A stretch of 64,000 nucleotides of DNA from Candidatus Rokuibacteriota bacterium (GTDB taxonomy: Bacteria > Methylomirabilota > Methylomirabilia > Rokubacteriales > CSP1-6): positions 1 to 64,000 of the forward strand of contig QHSU01000070.1 of the NCBI GenBank assembly GCA_003220535.1, in the 5' to 3' direction. This document shows positions 8,983 through 16,792 of this stretch, in pieces (position 1 is the first letter of the stretch; every line of letters begins with the position of its first letter). The notes under the pieces are model-generated. The model was not told where the DNA came from. It ran no database searches and saw nothing but the letters and a program-made list of their open reading frames with translations. A program made the position numbers and the translations under genes.

Positions 8983-9586
8983 GATTAAATCCTCCCCACA
9001 TGGGTCAGGTCGATGACGAGTAGTCCAGAGAAGGGTCCAGCAACTCGCTGGGGCTCGGACGAAGGCTCTGGATGGTGGGCGGCGCTTCGGGTCGACGGAA
9101 CTTCCATGACACACTCCTCGGGTTGGTTGGGAAGCCGCTCGAACGTGTCTCGGCGTTGCTCTCCGCGGGGTCCCGACCCCGCAGTGTCGGTTTCACTGTT
9201 GCGACGAACCGCTCGGAGACGGTGTCGCCGCCGCCATCGTTTTCAGCAGGATTGCGACAGGCGGCTCGTGACCGAGAGGCCTCCGAAGGCACGATCGACA
9301 TGACGCCGGCCATTCGCCGCCACGGCGGCACAGCTCATGCTGTGACGGCGATCCAGTCGGTGATCGCCGTGACTCGCGCGGTGCAGTTCCCCCAGCTGGA
9401 CGGGCAGGGGAGCTACACGAACCAGCGATTCTCCGCGCCGCAGACGGTTCGGGTCACCTGCGGATGCTCGAGCTCCACCTCAGTCGCGACACGTCGACAA
9501 GGATCTTGACGACGATGAGTAGCGGACGTCGACGCGAGTTGAGCGCTCGCCGGGAGCGACGGCCGTGCCGCGGCTCTCGGCGTCGG
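8983..9586. other. Gene-free stretch upstream of frc
   Basis: About 600 bases with no open frame I can support on either strand. The frames present are Arg/Ser-rich shadows. It should contain the promoter of the minus-strand oxalate operon near its left end. The only structure I see is a perfect inverted repeat at 9165-9182. A plus-strand frame around 9340-9500 with good third-position GC has no recognisable family. Confidence 0.5.
9165..9182. repeat. Perfect inverted repeat (8-bp arms)
   Basis: GCGGGGTC, two bases, GACCCCGC. It lies about 180 bases upstream of frc on the coding strand of that operon. It has no T-run on either side, so it is not a canonical terminator; it may be a small operator or chance in GC-rich DNA. 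Confidence 0.35.
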
Positions 9587-9745
9587 CTAAGGTGCGTTCG
9601 GCTGCTTCTCCTGTGGTGTGAGCGTCTCAGTCTGGGCGGGCTCCTCGCTACCCGCGATTTCAACGGCCAGGTTCGGAAACGCCAAGGAGAGTGTGGCGGC
9701 CAGAAGCGCGACCGTCACGAAGAGCAGAGCGTCGCGAGTCTTCAC
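9587..9745 (-). CDS. Small secreted or membrane-anchored peptide
   Basis: A 52-codon frame starting at GTG 9745. It has a short basic start (KTRD), a clear hydrophobic segment (ALLFVTVALLAATLSLAF), then a polar acidic tail (AGSEEPAQTET, QEKQPNAP) ending in TAG. This is the layout of a signal peptide or single-pass anchor with a short periplasmic tail. The ribosome site is weak (AGG upstream). No family recognised. It precedes nothing obvious on its strand but lies between small envelope-protein genes. Confidence 0.4.
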   Translation of the reverse strand: MKTRDALLFVTVALLAATLSLAFPNLAVEIAGSEEPAQTETLTPQEKQPNAP

Positions 9746-9848
9746 CTTTTAACCTGTCACATGAGGGGCGGAATTGAGGAAGCCCCACCAGATTCCGGCC
9801 CTGAGCGGCGACGGGCCGCCCAGGAGCCGGCCTGGCGTGGGATGCAGA

Positions 9849-10169
9849 TCAGTCGCCCGCGGTCGGGCTGACGCCCACCTGCGAATCGGCTGCGACAGGC
9901 GCGATGCTGTTGATCTCGTTTTGCGCCCCGTCATTAGTGAAGTCGACCTGCACCCGCATGCCTTCCTTGATGTTTTTGAGCATCCGGGCGTCGGTCGTGC
10001 GTAGCTCGGTGCCATCCTCGAGCTGGATCAGATTGAGGGCGCGATCGATGAAGCGGACCGTGCCCACTTCCCGGGCGCCGTACCCAGCGTCCGGACCGCC
10101 AGCGACGGCGTGTCCGAAGGACATCGCCACGCCGAGCGCCATTGTTGCGAGCAGCACTGGATAACGCAT
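9849..10169 (-). CDS. Periplasmic DUF1344-like protein
   Basis: 106 residues. The start ATG 10169 follows a strong GAGGAGAAAGAT site. It has an N-terminal signal peptide (LLATMALGVAMSFGHAVA) and a small beta-rich mature part: VGTVRFIDRALNLIQLEDGT, then LKNIKEGMRVQVDF and NEINSIAPV. This is the pattern of DUF1344, a periplasmic OB-like domain of unknown function in which a conserved 'G-V---D---I-L-DGT' strand pair precedes an 'L--G--V-V-F' strand. A similar-sized secreted protein with a related layout is encoded at 11446-11760. Confidence 0.75.
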   Translation of the reverse strand: MRYPVLLATMALGVAMSFGHAVAGGPDAGYGAREVGTVRFIDRALNLIQLEDGTELRTTDARMLKNIKEGMRVQVDFTNDGAQNEINSIAPVAADSQVGVSPTAGD

Positions 10170-10478
10170 ATCTTTCTCCTCTTTCGTCCGAGTTCCTCGG
10201 AAGTTGGTCGTTGTGTCGTGCGTCGGGTCCGTCCCTTCTCTCTCATTTCTTGGGAGGGCCGCCACGCGTGGGCCGGTGCTACGCGTTCTTGCTGAATTGC
10301 TTCGGCGCTCTCACGCAATCGTGCCCGTCCGTTGAGGTCTTCGTCGGCCGGTGGGGACGCCGACGTGCTGCGCCGCTCGAGCATGGCGGCCATCGGATCA
10401 TCTGGAAGCAGGCGATGAACGAAGTCAGCCATTGGCCAGGAGCTGGAGGATGATCGCCAGACCGAATACGAAGAACAG
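10170..10478. other. Gene-free stretch with one copy of an intergenic motif
   Basis: About 310 bases between the DUF1344 gene and an aldo/keto reductase remnant. No supportable gene. It should hold the promoter of the minus-strand DUF1344 gene. Bases 10281-10300 carry a copy of a short motif (TTCTTGCTGAA core) that recurs in three other intergenic regions of this window. Confidence 0.5.
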
Positions 10479-10787
10479 CGCGCGATCGGCGTGAGTAACT
10501 TCTCACCCGAACAGATGGAGATGTTCCGGGCCGTCGCGCCGCTGCATACCGTGCAGCCGCCCTACAACCTCTTCGAGCGAGAGATCGAGAAGGACGTCCT
10601 TCCGTATGCCGAGCATCACGGCCTCACCGTCCTGGCATACGGCGCGCTCTGCCGGGGCTTGCTATCCGGCCGCATGCGATCAGATACGCGGTTCACCGGC
10701 GATGATCTTCGCCAGACGGATCCGAAGCTCCAGCCGCGACGGTACCGGCAATATCTCGATGCGGTCGCCGCGCTCGACCGCGAGGAT
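10479..10787 (+). pseudogene. Internal fragment of an aldo/keto reductase
   Basis: About 100 residues of a typical AKR barrel: RAIGVSNFSPEQMEMF, HTVQPPYNLFERE, VLPYAEHHGLTVLAYG, CRGLLSGRM and RRYRQYLDAVAALD. Both ends are missing: the N-terminal half with catalytic Asp, Tyr, Lys and His is absent, and after AALD the match stops at about 10780. It meets an oppositely oriented molybdoenzyme fragment there. A GTG at 10491 could start a translated peptide, but it could not be an active reductase. Confidence 0.8.
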
Positions 10788-10984
10788 CCAGCGCCGCCTC
10801 GAGATGCTGGGCGGTGACCGTGTGGTAGTAGTCGTGGTGGATCTCATCCTCGCGGGTCCACGTCACTTTGACCGGAGCGCTGATGGCCCGCGAGAGCAGC
10901 GCGGCCTCCACGACATAATCGGGCTTCGACTTGCGGCCGAAGCCGCCGCCGAGGAGTGTCACGTTCACCTTCACCCGGTCGACC
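10785..10984 (-). pseudogene. Fragment of a molybdenum hydroxylase large subunit (IorB/aldehyde oxidase type)
   Basis: About 65 residues match the large subunit of isoquinoline oxidoreductase/aldehyde dehydrogenase-type molybdoenzymes: VKVNVTLLGGGFGRKSKPDY (the GGGFGRK molybdopterin-binding signature), VVEAALLSRAISAPVK, then WTREDEIHHDYYH and QHLEAALD. Both ends are cut. It joins the 3' cut end of the aldo/keto reductase fragment tail to tail at about 10785, and its other end abuts the ribosome site of the 11008 gene. Non-functional. Confidence 0.8.
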
Positions 10985-11007
10985 GAACCTCGAAAGGGAG
11001 GTCGGCC

Positions 11008-11415
11008 ATGACGCTCGCGGATACGACCGTGATGGCGGTGACGACACGCGCGCTGGCGTTCGGGCTCGGGCTCGTCCTGCTGACGACGACGGCGTGGGGA
11101 CAGACGGGACAGTCCGGCGAACAGGAGGCCCAGCGCTGGTTTCGAGTCAGCTGGGCGCCGCCGACGGACGGTGTGGTCTCCAGGATCAAGGGGAGCGTCT
11201 TCAATGACTCGCCGTACCGGGTGACCGACGTGCGTCTGCGAGTCGAGGGCCTGGATCCCGACCGTCACCTCGTTGGCCGAACGCTGGCGTGGGCGTTCGG
11301 CGACATCGCACCGGGCGGCGAGACATCCTTTGTCGCCGAGCCCATGCCGGGCGCGGTCAGCTATCGGATCACGGTCGTTTCCTACGACCTCGCCTCGCTG
11401 GGCCAGGTGCGCTAG
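11008..11415 (+). CDS. Secreted beta-domain protein (paralogue family, copy 2)
   Basis: 135 residues. ATG 11008 follows AAGGGAGG with seven-base spacing. An N-terminal signal peptide (ALAFGLGLVLLTTTAWGQ) precedes a domain with WFRVSWAPPTDG, GSVFNDSPYRVTDVRLRVEG, AFGDIAPGGETSF and SYRITVVSYDLASLG. The gene at 18438-18842 encodes nearly the same domain, and the lipoprotein at 323-733 a diverged one. The invariant pieces (N-x-SPYRVT, RL-VEGL, GDI-PGGETS, YRITVVS-DL) suggest one immunoglobulin-like or FxLYD-like fold. Function unknown; periplasmic location likely. Confidence 0.75.
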   Translation: MTLADTTVMAVTTRALAFGLGLVLLTTTAWGQTGQSGEQEAQRWFRVSWAPPTDGVVSRIKGSVFNDSPYRVTDVRLRVEGLDPDRHLVGRTLAWAFGDIAPGGETSFVAEPMPGAVSYRITVVSYDLASLGQVR

Positions 11416-11445
11416 ACGACGCGGACGCGTCCGCCCGATGGCGCC

Positions 11446-11760
11446 TCAGGGTTCGAGCGGCTCGATCGATGTCGCCACGACGCGGTTTCCTTCGGTAGGA
11501 ATGGTTCCGGTCACGACGACACTGTCGTTGCGCTCTAGACGCTGATACTCATCTTGCGATACGTGCGTGAGATCGACGTTGATGCTCTGGCTGTCCTCGG
11601 TGCCGACAATCAGCGTCTCTCCCGCGATCCACAGCACGCGCCCCTGAAAGCGGACTGTCGTATCGTCGGCAGCGCCGGCAGTGCCGGACAGCACGCTCAG
11701 GAGCGCGAGCGCCATCAGCGCTGCCACTCCCCGTGAACCGCGAATGTCACATCGGCGCAT
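11446..11760 (-). CDS. Small secreted OB-like protein
   Basis: 104 residues starting at ATG 11760, with a GAGGGGG site upstream. An N-terminal signal peptide (GVAALMALALLSVLSGTAGA) is followed by a beta-rich domain: VRFQGRVLWIAGETLIVGTE, then INVDLTHVSQDEYQRL, DSVVVTGTIP and VVATSIEPLEP. This is the strand order of small OB-fold periplasmic proteins (DUF5666- or DUF1344-like); the match is by pattern, not certain. It converges on the secreted protein gene at 11008-11415. Confidence 0.65.
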   Translation of the reverse strand: MRRCDIRGSRGVAALMALALLSVLSGTAGAADDTTVRFQGRVLWIAGETLIVGTEDSQSINVDLTHVSQDEYQRLERNDSVVVTGTIPTEGNRVVATSIEPLEP

Positions 11761-11932
11761 CACCAATCCCCCTCGTACTGTTTGTGATGCGGCCGGCTTC
11801 GAAGAGGTTGCAGGCGATCGGCGCCGTTGCGGATTCTTGCGAGAAAATCCCCGCGGCTGCTCGGCGCCCTCCCTCTGATCATCTCAAGGTCAGAACAGTC
11901 AGGAGCAGACCGATGCGGGGAGGAACGATCCT

Positions 11933-12180
11933 ATGAATCATCGCACGCTCGCCGCCGGTGGTTCCGGTGTCGCCCTGGTCGTCCTCATGGCCGGCTGTGC
12001 CGGGCCAGGTGTTCTGGCTCGATCCAGCGATCTCGGCGGGACGTGGCAGGCACCCTCGGACAGGTCACAGCGGATCAATACGAGGACGAGGCCAGGGGCA
12101 ACCGCGTCACGCTGCGGAACACGGAGGGACCCTGGCCGTGGGTGACGGCAGCCAGGAATCGCCCTGAGAGTCTTAGTAAC
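11933..12180 (+). pseudogene. Lipoprotein remnant with internal deletion and frameshift
   Basis: ATG 11933 opens a good lipoprotein signal (GVALVVLMAGCAGPG, lipobox MAGC) followed by SSDLGGTWQ. After that the meaningful frame shifts by one near 12045 and reads GTLGQVTADQYEDEA, then RGNRVTLRNTEGPWPWVT. The two conserved pieces of this kind of protein (an N-terminal 'GTW-G---Q' strand and a C-terminal 'GNRVTLR--EG' strand) are normally separated by several more strands, so the middle is also missing. As written, translation from 11933 stops at 12145 after 70 residues. Confidence 0.6.
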
Positions 12181-12248
12181 CCGGCCACCTCGAGCTCGTC
12201 TCAACAGCGTATCGACGCTCCGGACGTGGGGGTGGGCGCCGCCCGCGC

Positions 12249-13007
12249 ATGAACGATCCCATCTTCCACGTTGACCATCTTTCGCTCGAGTATCGACGAC
12301 ATCGCAGACAGTTCGCGGTGTCGATCCTCAAGGATGTTTCCTTCATCCTGGAGCGCGGTGGCGCGCTCACGCTGGTGGGCCCGTCGGGATCGGGCAAGTC
12401 GACGCTGCTGCGCTGTCTCAACCGTCTCGTCGAGCCCACGTTGGGGACGGTGTGGTTCGAGGGCCGCGACATCCGATCATTCGACCCCCGCGACCTGCGG
12501 CGCCGCGTCGCGCTGGTCATGCAGACACCGGTGCTGTTCGAGGGCACGGTGGGCGACAATCTCCGCGTCCGACCGGCTGACGCTCCCGGCGACTTTTCCG
12601 CGGCCCGGCTGGAGGCGGCGCTCGCGGAGGTCGGGATGGAGCCGGACTTCCTCCAGCGGGATTCGACGACGCTCTCCGGTGGCGAGAAGCAGCGCGTGAC
12701 GATCGCCCGCGCGCTGCTGCGCGACCCGCAGGCGCTGCTGCTCGACGAGCCCACCTCGGCTCTGGATCCGCCCAACGCGCTGCTGGTGGTGGAAACGATC
12801 TCCCGGCTGCGGGTGGCGCGCGGACTGAGCATCGTCGCGGTGACACACCAGCCCGAGCTCGTCCGACGGCTGGGCGGCCGCTTGCTGTATCTCGTGAAGG
12901 GGCGCGTCGAGGCCATCGAGTCGATCGACGAGCCCGGCGCCGCGGACACGCGCCTTCAGGCGTTCCTGGCCGGCGGGTCGCTCCCCGAGGGCGCGCGTCG
13001 CACGTGA
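12249..13007 (+). CDS. fetA: ABC transporter ATP-binding protein, FetA type
   Basis: 252 residues with a complete ABC ATPase: Walker A GPSGSGKST (~44-52), Q-loop VALVMQTPVLFEGTV, signature LSGGEKQR (~141), Walker B LLLDEPT (~163) and switch His in AVTHQPE. The C-terminal part is short, as in FetA/YbbL. It overlaps by GTGA the following permease gene, which belongs to the FetB (UPF0014) family, so the pair probably forms the FetAB exporter linked in E. coli to iron efflux and peroxide tolerance. Dps and other iron or copper genes nearby fit a metal-stress role. Confidence 0.88.
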   Translation: MNDPIFHVDHLSLEYRRHRRQFAVSILKDVSFILERGGALTLVGPSGSGKSTLLRCLNRLVEPTLGTVWFEGRDIRSFDPRDLRRRVALVMQTPVLFEGTVGDNLRVRPADAPGDFSAARLEAALAEVGMEPDFLQRDSTTLSGGEKQRVTIARALLRDPQALLLDEPTSALDPPNALLVVETISRLRVARGLSIVAVTHQPELVRRLGGRLLYLVKGRVEAIESIDEPGAADTRLQAFLAGGSLPEGARRT

Positions 13008-13798
13008 GCGCCACGGCAAGCGTGATCGATCTGTCCATCTGGCAGCTCGGGCTGGCGCTCGTGCTCGTGGGCGCAGTCGTCGCCGTGTCGGTTCGCCAGT
13101 CGCTCGGCCTCGAGCGCGACCTCGTGATCGGCTCCGTTCGCACCATCGTCCAGCTCTACGTGGTGGGCCTCGTCCTCGCCGCCGTTTTCGCCGCTGCCCG
13201 CTGGTACTGGGTGCTGCTGATCCTTGCGACGATGACGGGCGTGGCCACTCAGGCGGCGGTCTCGCGCCTGGGGAAGCCCTTGCCCGGCGGAAACTGGATC
13301 GCTGGGTTGGCCCTGACGGCCTCTACGGCGGCGACCCTCGCGTACGTGATCGGTGTCGTCGTCGGGGTCCGTCCCTGGTACGAGCCTCAGTACATCATCC
13401 CGATCGCGGGGATGATCCTCGGCAACTCGATGACCAGCGCCGCGCTCGCCGGCGATCGGCTCCAGGGCGACCTCCGGGCTCGCGCGGACGAGGTCGAGGC
13501 CAGGCTGGCCCTCGGCTTCTCGGGCCGCGAGGCCGTGCAGCCGATGATGCGCGCCTCGCTGCGGGCGGCGATGATCCCAACGGTGAACGGTATGATGACC
13601 GTTGGTCTGGTGCAGCTGCCGGGCATGATGACCGGCCAGATCCTAGCAGGCTCGTCACCGCTCGTCGCGGTCCGTTATCAGATGGTCGTCGTCTTCATGC
13701 TCGCGGCGGCCACCGGGCTGGGCTCATGGCTCTTCGTGCGTCTGGCGAGCGGCCGCTACCTCACTGCCGCCCACCAGCTTCGCCGCCATCTGCTCTAG
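13004..13798 (+). CDS. fetB: ABC transporter permease, FetB (UPF0014) family
   Basis: 264 residues with about seven hydrophobic segments. Family marks are the early SVRTIVQLYVVGLVLAAVF, the central YIIPIAGMILGNSMTSAAL, and MIPTVNGMMTVGLVQLPG with MMTGQILAG. These match FetB/YbbM, the membrane partner of FetA. It starts at GTG 13004, overlapping fetA by four bases. Location: inner membrane. Substrate by homology is iron; other metals are possible. Confidence 0.88.
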   Translation: MSATASVIDLSIWQLGLALVLVGAVVAVSVRQSLGLERDLVIGSVRTIVQLYVVGLVLAAVFAAARWYWVLLILATMTGVATQAAVSRLGKPLPGGNWIAGLALTASTAATLAYVIGVVVGVRPWYEPQYIIPIAGMILGNSMTSAALAGDRLQGDLRARADEVEARLALGFSGREAVQPMMRASLRAAMIPTVNGMMTVGLVQLPGMMTGQILAGSSPLVAVRYQMVVVFMLAAATGLGSWLFVRLASGRYLTAAHQLRRHLL

Positions 13799-13805
13799 TC
13801 GGCTC

Positions 13806-14106
13806 TCACGTACCTCGGCGCAGCCCCCGCGCCAGATACCAGACGATCGACACGTTGAGCAGCGACACCGCGACTCGGACCCCGGTCGGACGCCGCGCGA
13901 TCTCGTAGAGCTCGAGCGGTATGAGGGAGCCCGTGACGATGACGGTGAAGTATTCCGCCCAGCGCTTGCGAAGCAGCAGCCCGATGCCTTCCGACAGGAA
14001 TAGCGCGGAGTAGAAGCAGCCCAAGACCGAGCGCCAGGAGCAGGACACCCTTCGCCAGCTTGAATGTGCCGATGACAACGAGCGTCGCGCGACGCGAGAC
14101 GGCCAC
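13806..14106 (-). pseudogene. DUF2127 membrane protein, internally deleted and frameshifted
   Basis: ATG 14106 starts a normal DUF2127 N-terminus (ATLVVIGTFKLAKGVLLLAL). The frame then shifts within GLG, and a second frame continues with the C-terminal half: YSALFLSEGIGLLLRKRWAE, YFTVIVTGSLIPLELYE, then RRPTGVRVAVSLLNVSIVWY and a stop at 13806. The segment normally lying between these halves, about 50-60 residues, is absent. So there is both an internal deletion and a frameshift. DUF2127 proteins are small inner-membrane proteins of unknown function. Confidence 0.75.
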
Positions 14107-14154
14107 AATCCTTTCCTGGTGCGCCGACCTCGAGGGACGCCACCCTTGTGAGGT

Positions 14155-15066
14155 TCACCTCTTGGGGACGTCCGGCGCGGTGGACGGCGACCTGGGCGCC
14201 TCGCTACGGTTTGGCAGCACAGGGCGCAAGGGAACGTACAGCACCGAAGGCCGCCCCTGACCACCCTGCGGGTAGAGGTCCATCAGGTCGTAGACAGTGC
14301 GCGGCATGTTGATGGTAACAGGGAGTCCGAGCTGGCGTGCCAGCTCCACGGTGATCGGGAAGTCGTGGGTCCAGCGTCCTTGCGTCAGCACCGTGGCCAG
14401 CGCTGCGGCCTTGTCCCTCGGCAAGTGCTTCGCCAGCACCTCGGCGACGAATACGCCCACCTGTATCTGCGCCTTGGCCGCGACGTCCACGAGGATGAGC
14501 ATCTCGTCGCTGATGACGGCGGGTTTCTTCAGCTCGGGGAGCTTGACGATCGAGCCGGCCGGCCAGTCGCCGATTTGCGGATCGACGGGACCCAGGACGG
14601 CGTTCGGGTCCATGACGATCTCGTCCGCGGCCAGGGCGATGAGCGATCCACCGCTCATGGCGTAGTGGGGCACGAAGGCCGTCACCTTGGCTTTGCGCTG
14701 GACCAGCGCCTTGGCGATCTGCTCGGCGGCCAGCACCAGCCCTCCTGGAGTATGAAGGATCACGTCGATGGGCTGGTCCTCAGGGGTGAGGCGGATGGCC
14801 CGCAGGACGGCCTCGGAGTCTTCGATGCTGATAGAGCTGCCCACCGGCACGCCGAAGAGCGTCACGGTGTCCTGACGGTGAATCATGGCGATGACACGGG
14901 ACTTCCGTTCCTGCTGGAACCGGTCGAGCATCGCTGTTCGCGCTGCGACGGGCTTAGAGGAGCCGTAGACCTGCTGGACGACGATCAGGGTCAGAGTCAC
15001 CCAGAAGACGAGCTTCGCGATGCTCGTGAGCCGAGGCCACCAGGGACTGGTCGCGCTCTCCGCCAT
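14155..15066 (-). CDS. Membrane-anchored SDH-family Clp-fold serine proteinase
   Basis: 303 residues. An N-terminal transmembrane helix (IAKLVFWVTLTLIVVQQVYG) precedes a ClpP/crotonase-like domain: PIDVILHTPGGLVLAAEQIA, HYAMSGGSLIALAADEIV with the catalytic Ser (~138), MDPNAVLGPVDPQIGDWP with the Asp, and a C-terminal His segment (RWTHDFPITVELARQLG). This is the 'SDH' (Ser-Asp-His) ClpP-class family related to SppA and NfeD-associated proteases. Probably degrades membrane or signal peptides. I start at ATG 15066; no strong ribosome site is seen, and coupling to the Pal-like gene ending at 15075 is likely. Confidence 0.85.
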   Translation of the reverse strand: MAESATSPWWPRLTSIAKLVFWVTLTLIVVQQVYGSSKPVAARTAMLDRFQQERKSRVIAMIHRQDTVTLFGVPVGSSISIEDSEAVLRAIRLTPEDQPIDVILHTPGGLVLAAEQIAKALVQRKAKVTAFVPHYAMSGGSLIALAADEIVMDPNAVLGPVDPQIGDWPAGSIVKLPELKKPAVISDEMLILVDVAAKAQIQVGVFVAEVLAKHLPRDKAAALATVLTQGRWTHDFPITVELARQLGLPVTINMPRTVYDLMDLYPQGGQGRPSVLYVPLRPVLPNRSEAPRSPSTAPDVPKR

Positions 15067-15074
15067 GTTCGCGA

Positions 15075-15545
15075 TCAACCACGTGGCTGGGCGACGAGGT
15101 GCGCGCGCCGGTTCGCGGCCCAGCACTCCTCGGTGTGCTCAGCGCAGACCGGGCGCTCCTTGCCGTAGCTCACCAGGCCGATGCGACTGGCCGAGATGCC
15201 AAGTGCGACGAGGTAGTTCCTGGCCGCCTGCGCCCGCCGATCGCCGAGCGCGAGATTGTATTCGGCAGTGCCGCGCTCGTCGCACTGGCCTTCGATGAGG
15301 ATAAGCACGTCGTTCGTCTTGAGCCAGGCCGCATCGGCCTCCAACGTCTGCGCATCGCCGGGTCGAACGTCGTACCGGTCAACGTCGAAGTAGATCGCCT
15401 TTACGTTACGGTTTTCCTCGAACGCCGCGGGATCGGGCCGTTGGACGACGACGATCTCGTCGCGCCGTTCTCCGATGACTTCCGCAGTGGGGCTAGGCCC
15501 GACCGCGGGATGTCTTGTTCCTTTCGCCCGTGGTGGTCGCGACAT
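15075..15545 (-). CDS. Pal/OmpA-like protein, N-terminus atypical
   Basis: 156 residues. The C-terminal ~115 residues are a clear OmpA/Pal peptidoglycan-binding domain: KAIYFDVDRYDVRPGDAQTL, LILIEGQCDERGTAEYNLAL, GDRRAQAARNYLVALG, ISASRIGLVSYGKERP and CAEHTEECWAANRRAHLV. It is closest to peptidoglycan-associated lipoprotein (Pal). The N-terminal ~35 residues lack a signal peptide or lipobox, which Pal needs, so the 5' end is either truncated or frameshifted. No tolB or tolQR genes are adjacent, unlike a normal tol-pal locus. Confidence 0.75.
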   Translation of the reverse strand: MSRPPRAKGTRHPAVGPSPTAEVIGERRDEIVVVQRPDPAAFEENRNVKAIYFDVDRYDVRPGDAQTLEADAAWLKTNDVLILIEGQCDERGTAEYNLALGDRRAQAARNYLVALGISASRIGLVSYGKERPVCAEHTEECWAANRRAHLVAQPRG

Positions 15546-15942
15546 GGTTGCTGTTCGTTGGGAGTGCCGAACGAAGGCGCGCGACCCGTGAGCACATTCG
15601 TTTGCGCAAGAACGAGACAGGTGTCCTTCGCCAAAACCTCATCCCGCTCGGTTGACAACACCCGACGCTCTCGCGACAGGCGGGGGAATCCTAGGGGGGG
15701 TGCAGATAATGGGCAGGGGAGCGAGCCGCTTGGGGACATCCGGACCCACTACAGGAAGAGGAGGAGCTCGAGATAGGGCGGCGGAGCAGCCGGACGGAAG
15801 GACGTGCCCGGGTCTGCGAACCGATTAGGCTGGATCAGGCTGCCAGCACGTCGACGTCTCTCTCACCAGCCCGCCAGCGTGTCGTCAACATCTCTCTTCA
15901 GTTACACTGCTGCCCATGGACCTGGACCAGTAGGAGACCTCG
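15546..15942. other. Gene-free stretch between the Pal-like and NTF2-fold genes
   Basis: About 400 bases with no supportable open frame. The two flanking genes diverge, so promoters for both should lie here. A GGAG-rich patch at 15660-15760 precedes nothing that codes well. If the Pal-like gene has lost its signal sequence, the missing 5' part is not recognisable here in any frame. Confidence 0.45.
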
Positions 15943-16362
15943 ATGACGATCGCCTCCGATCTGTTGCAACGCCATTTCCAGACATTCGTCCAGGACAACG
16001 CGCTATGGCAGACGTTGATCGCCGATGATCTCGTCTGGGAACTCCCCTACGCGCCTGCCATCGGCCATCCGGCGCGTCTATCGGGGCGGGAGGAGGTGGT
16101 GCGTCACGTAACGTGGTTCCTAGGGGCCGTGGAGAACTTCCGCTTCTTCGATGCCAGAGTGCATCCGTTCGCTGATCCGGAAGGAGCGGTCGCCGAAGTC
16201 AAGGCGGAGGCGCTGATCAAGCCCACGGGGCGCACCTATCGCCAGGAGTACGTGCTTTTCCTGCGTGCGGTCGGCGGTAAGATCGCCTTCCTCCGCGAGT
16301 ACTTCGACCCTGCGCGCGCCGCCAAGGCATTGGACGCGCCGATCCTTGATCTCGAAACCTGA
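15943..16362 (+). CDS. SnoaL-like/NTF2-fold protein
   Basis: 139 residues. The pattern fits the cone-shaped NTF2 fold of SnoaL-like polyketide cyclases and related isomerases: two N-terminal helices (LLQRHFQTFVQDNALWQTLI), ADDLVWELPYAP, GREEVVRHVTWFLG, then paired strands EVKAEALIKPTGRTYRQEYV and KIAFLREYFDPARA. Members range from enzymes to binding proteins, so substrate is unknown. ATG 15943 follows GGAGACC. It is followed after 36 bases by a second NTF2-fold gene. Confidence 0.75.
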   Translation: MTIASDLLQRHFQTFVQDNALWQTLIADDLVWELPYAPAIGHPARLSGREEVVRHVTWFLGAVENFRFFDARVHPFADPEGAVAEVKAEALIKPTGRTYRQEYVLFLRAVGGKIAFLREYFDPARAAKALDAPILDLET

Positions 16363-16398
16363 ACAATTGACCGGGACCTCGAGGGCAGGAGGCCACAT

Positions 16399-16764
16399 AT
16401 GAGCCGATCGGAAATCGCCGCCGTCAATCGCCAGTTCGAAGACGCCGCCCGCAAGGCAGACCTGGACCGCCTCGCCTCGCTGTACACGCCGGATGCCATG
16501 GCTTTTCCGCCTGATGGCCCCATCGTCAAAGGCCGCGACAACATCAAGCAGATGTGGGGTTCAGTGGCTCAGCAGATGGGGTTGAAGGACATCAGGCTCA
16601 GCACGCTCGATTTCGAGCAGGCCGGCGATACCGGCTATGAAGTGGGTGAGGCCACTCTCACCCTCAGCGGTGGCACGGCCGTCGTGAAGTTCGTGGTCGT
16701 CTGGAAGAAGGTAGACGGCCAGTGGCGGCTACATCGGGACATCTGGAACGCCAAGAACGGCTAG
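16399..16764 (+). CDS. DUF4440/SgcJ-like NTF2-fold protein
   Basis: 121 residues. The N-terminal helix and first strands read AVNRQFEDAARKADLDRLAS, LYTPDAMAFPPDG and KGRDNIKQMWGS; the sheet continues with YEVGEATLTLSGGTAVVKFV and ends in WRLHRDIWNAKNG, typical of DUF4440/ketosteroid-isomerase-like proteins. GGAGG lies ten bases before ATG 16399. The tandem arrangement with the SnoaL-like gene upstream suggests a joint but unknown role. It converges with the FUSC-type gene, overlapping the extended minus-strand frame by four bases. Confidence 0.8.
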   Translation: MSRSEIAAVNRQFEDAARKADLDRLASLYTPDAMAFPPDGPIVKGRDNIKQMWGSVAQQMGLKDIRLSTLDFEQAGDTGYEVGEATLTLSGGTAVVKFVVVWKKVDGQWRLHRDIWNAKNG

Positions 16765-16792
16765 ATGTCGCCCTCAACCGAGCTCGACGGCC

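Noticed and set aside
9277..9510. Plus-strand frame reading AIQSVIAVTRAVQFPQLDG
   Set aside because: Good third-position GC, but no start signal and no recognisable domain; Ser/Arg-rich after 40 residues.
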